Shown: positions 62,996 to 64,000 of the stretch, piece by piece
Layout of the letters: each line of letters begins with the position of its first letter
Position numbering within the stretch: the first letter of the stretch is position 1
DNA from: Wolinella succinogenes DSM 1740
Lineage (GTDB): Bacteria > Campylobacterota > Campylobacteria > Campylobacterales > Helicobacteraceae
Length of the DNA: 64,000 nucleotides
Assembly (NCBI RefSeq): GCF_000196135.1
Contig: NC_005090.1
Span: 1,002,001-1,066,000, forward strand
Direction: 5' to 3'
Translations under genes and position numbers: made by a program
The notes under the pieces: generated by a model
What the model was told of the DNA's origin: nothing
What the model saw: only the letters and a program-made list of their open reading frames with translations
The model's database searches: none

Positions 62996-63048
62996 CTCAT
63001 AAGCCGGAGGTCGAGAGTTCAAGTCTCTCTCTTGACACCACCTTCAAA
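62996..63048 (+). repeat. attR: 53-bp direct repeat
   Basis: Perfect copy of 38,627-38,679. Only the 3' half of a tRNA-Met is present, with no acceptor 5' strand or D arm, so this is an attachment site and not a gene. Confidence 0.95.
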
Positions 63049-63102
63049 ACCCCCATAAAATCGAACTTTTAATCTTTTTAATAAAGACTAGAAAACTACA
63101 AC

Positions 63103-63490
63103 TGTACCCCTCCCCAAAAACTAGACCGAATATGAGTTGATAACTTCTGCTAAAATAATTGCAGGAGTTAGGAATGAAGAAGAGTAGATTTACAGAGAGC
63201 CAAATTGTGGGCATTTTAAATGAAGTAGAAGCTGGGATGAGAGTTTCTGATGTGTGTCGTAAACATGGTGTTAGTAATCAAACCTTTTATGTGTAGAAAA
63301 GTAAGTATGGAGGTATGAGCGTCTCGGACATAAAACGTCTCAAAGAGCTAGAGAATGAGAACGCTAAGCTTAAAAAGATGTTTGCAGATATGGCACTTGA
63401 AAATCACGCACTAAAGGATCTTTTAGAAAAAAAGCTCTAACGCCTGACGGTAAACGAGAAGCTGTAGAGCATCTTCATAAAGAACATGAG
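63103..63490 (+). mobile_element. Truncated IS3-family element remnant
   Basis: It starts at a plausible left inverted repeat (TGTACCCCTCCCCAAAAACT), contains an orfA-like gene and the first codons of orfB, and ends where the second insertion sequence begins. It lies just outside attR, so it was present in the chromosome beside the tRNA or arrived separately. Confidence 0.75.
63174..63490 (+). pseudogene. IS3-type orfA with internal stop, and 5' stub of orfB
   Basis: ATG 63174 opens MKKSRFTESQIVGILNEVEA ... NQTFYV and hits TAG at 63,294-63,296 where IS3 OrfA proteins have tryptophan (TGG). The frame then continues normally (KSKYGGMSVSDIKRLKELEN) to TAA at 63,438-63,440. An A7 run before that stop is the usual frameshift site, and the next frame reads ALTPDGKREAVEHLHKEHE before it is cut at 63,490. 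Not functional. Confidence 0.82.
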
Positions 63491-64000
63491 TATACTGCCA
63501 CCATTTGTCAAGACAACTTTTTGAGAATTCATCTTCCAGCCTCTAGCCTTTAATTTAAGCAACGTTTTTCAACCCTTCTAGATAAACATTCATGGGCTTT
63601 TGATAATTTAGTGCTGAATGAAATCTATTGTGATTGTAAAAATTGATATATCTTGAAACCTTAAATCTGAGATCTGAAATAGAGCTATACTCATTGATAT
63701 AGATTTCATCATATTTTAAAGTCCTAAAAAATCTCTCAATGGCAATATTATCAATGGATCTGCCTTTACCGTTCATAGAGATTTGAATGTTGTGTTTCTT
63801 GAGAAGTTCTGTATGTTCATGGCTGGTATATTGGCTACCTTGGTCGGAGTTGAATATTACAGGAATGTCATATTTTTCAATGGCTTCTTTTAAAACATCT
63901 GTTACAAGAGATGTATCCATAGTTGTTGATATTTTCCATGAGAGTATCGTTTTACTGTGCCAATCAATAATGGCGCACAAATACACGAAACCACCCTTGA
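63491..64000 (-). mobile_element. IS3-family insertion sequence, copy 2 (partial)
   Basis: Identical in every compared base to copy 1 from 36,624 to 37,133, same orientation, offset 26,867 bp. It continues beyond the window. It interrupts the IS3 remnant at 63,490. Confidence 0.95.
63555..64000 (-). CDS. IS3-family transposase, copy 2 (partial 5' beyond window)
   Basis: The C-terminal part of the same transposase as at 36,688, including FNSDQGSQYTS and the catalytic glutamate region AIERFFRTL. The N-terminal half lies outside the window. No difference from copy 1 over the visible part. Confidence 0.93.
   Translation of the reverse strand, partial: KGGFVYLCAIIDWHSKTILSWKISTTMDTSLVTDVLKEAIEKYDIPVIFNSDQGSQYTSHEHTELLKKHNIQISMNGKGRSIDNIAIERFFRTLKYDEIYINEYSSISDLRFKVSRYINFYNHNRFHSALNYQKPMNVYLEGLKNVA

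Larger units (their letters stand above)
38627..63048. mobile_element. Integrative and conjugative element in tRNA-Met
   Basis: A 24.4-kb element bounded by the 53-bp repeats. It has integrase and excisionase-like genes, relaxase, oriT candidate, coupling protein, VirB-type secretion genes, ParA, primase-like protein and SSB. That is a full set for excision, transfer and short-term maintenance. It looks more AT-rich than the flanking chromosome and its genes overlap tightly. No antibiotic or metal resistance cargo is visible; the helicase-nuclease at 55,871 and the cysteine-repeat protein at 46,540 are the main non-standard genes. VirB1 is missing. Confidence 0.93.

Noticed and set aside
62996-63048. 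Second tRNA-Met gene
   Set aside because: Only the 3' part of the tRNA is present; it is the attR duplicate.
62867-63058. 63-codon frame spanning the right end and attR
   Set aside because: Reads through arm sites and the tRNA-derived repeat; chance frame.

Overview
The window looks like an epsilonproteobacterial chromosome, most likely Wolinella succinogenes. This is inferred from gene content and order and was not searched. Four blocks keep gene orders I know from Helicobacter pylori and Campylobacter jejuni: kefB-type antiporter/pepF/small protein; DHH/flhA/rpsO; tonB/fliO/fliN/nth with mltG and the oorDABC operon; and dcd/accB/accC followed by pseC. The presence of sucCD, mdh, oorDABC, flaC-like and pseudaminic acid genes fits a flagellated respiratory member of that class.

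Positions 1-36,300 are core chromosome. They hold a partial coiled-coil protein, a K+/H+ antiporter, an oligoendopeptidase, a hypothetical cluster that includes a cysteine-less HdrB-like protein, and a zinc block (Fur-family regulator with a palindromic operator plus znuA). Then come a chemoreceptor, purN, a DHH phosphoesterase, flhA, rpsO, the tonB-fliO-fliN-CheX-like-nth run, an AsmA-like giant and mltG overlapping head to head, the TCA operon mdh-sucCD-oorDABC, dcd, accBC, flaC-like, pseC, and a small chemosensory cluster (CheY-like, CheW, STAS-like, CheA).

Positions 36,312-38,671 are scarred. CheA is cut after its Hpt domain by a 1.3-kb IS3-family element. The far side of the element is the 3' end of a different histidine kinase, so the junction is a rearrangement and not a simple insertion. 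A second copy, identical over all of the roughly 0.5 kb that can be compared and in the same orientation, starts at 63,491 and runs off the window, truncating another, already broken IS3 element. A tRNA-Met gene (anticodon CAT) lies between the two copies.

Positions 38,627-63,048 are an integrative conjugative element of about 24.4 kb bounded by a perfect 53-bp direct repeat that includes the 3' end of the tRNA-Met gene. It carries a tyrosine integrase and a likely excisionase; a winged-helix protein, a Toprim primase-like protein with a second gene nested out of frame, and SSB; a coupling protein, a MobC-like protein and a nearly complete VirB-type secretion system (VirB2, 3, 4, 6, 7, 8, 9, 10, 11, with VirB5 elsewhere); a large cysteine-repeat secreted protein; a CI-like repressor with candidate operators; a helicase-nuclease fusion that may be a defence gene; a relaxase with a recognisable oriT (hairpin plus ATCCTG/C nick motif); and a ParA/ribbon-helix-helix pair. 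The T4SS-to-integrase genes form one minus-strand, mostly overlapping transcription unit. Repressor, helicase, VirB5, relaxase and partition genes are on the plus strand.

Strongest leads: the nested gene at 42,062-42,373, the repeat protein at 46,540-48,600, the helicase-nuclease at 55,871-58,648 with its repressor, the oriT and its repeated hairpin, and the IS-made cheA/histidine-kinase junction.
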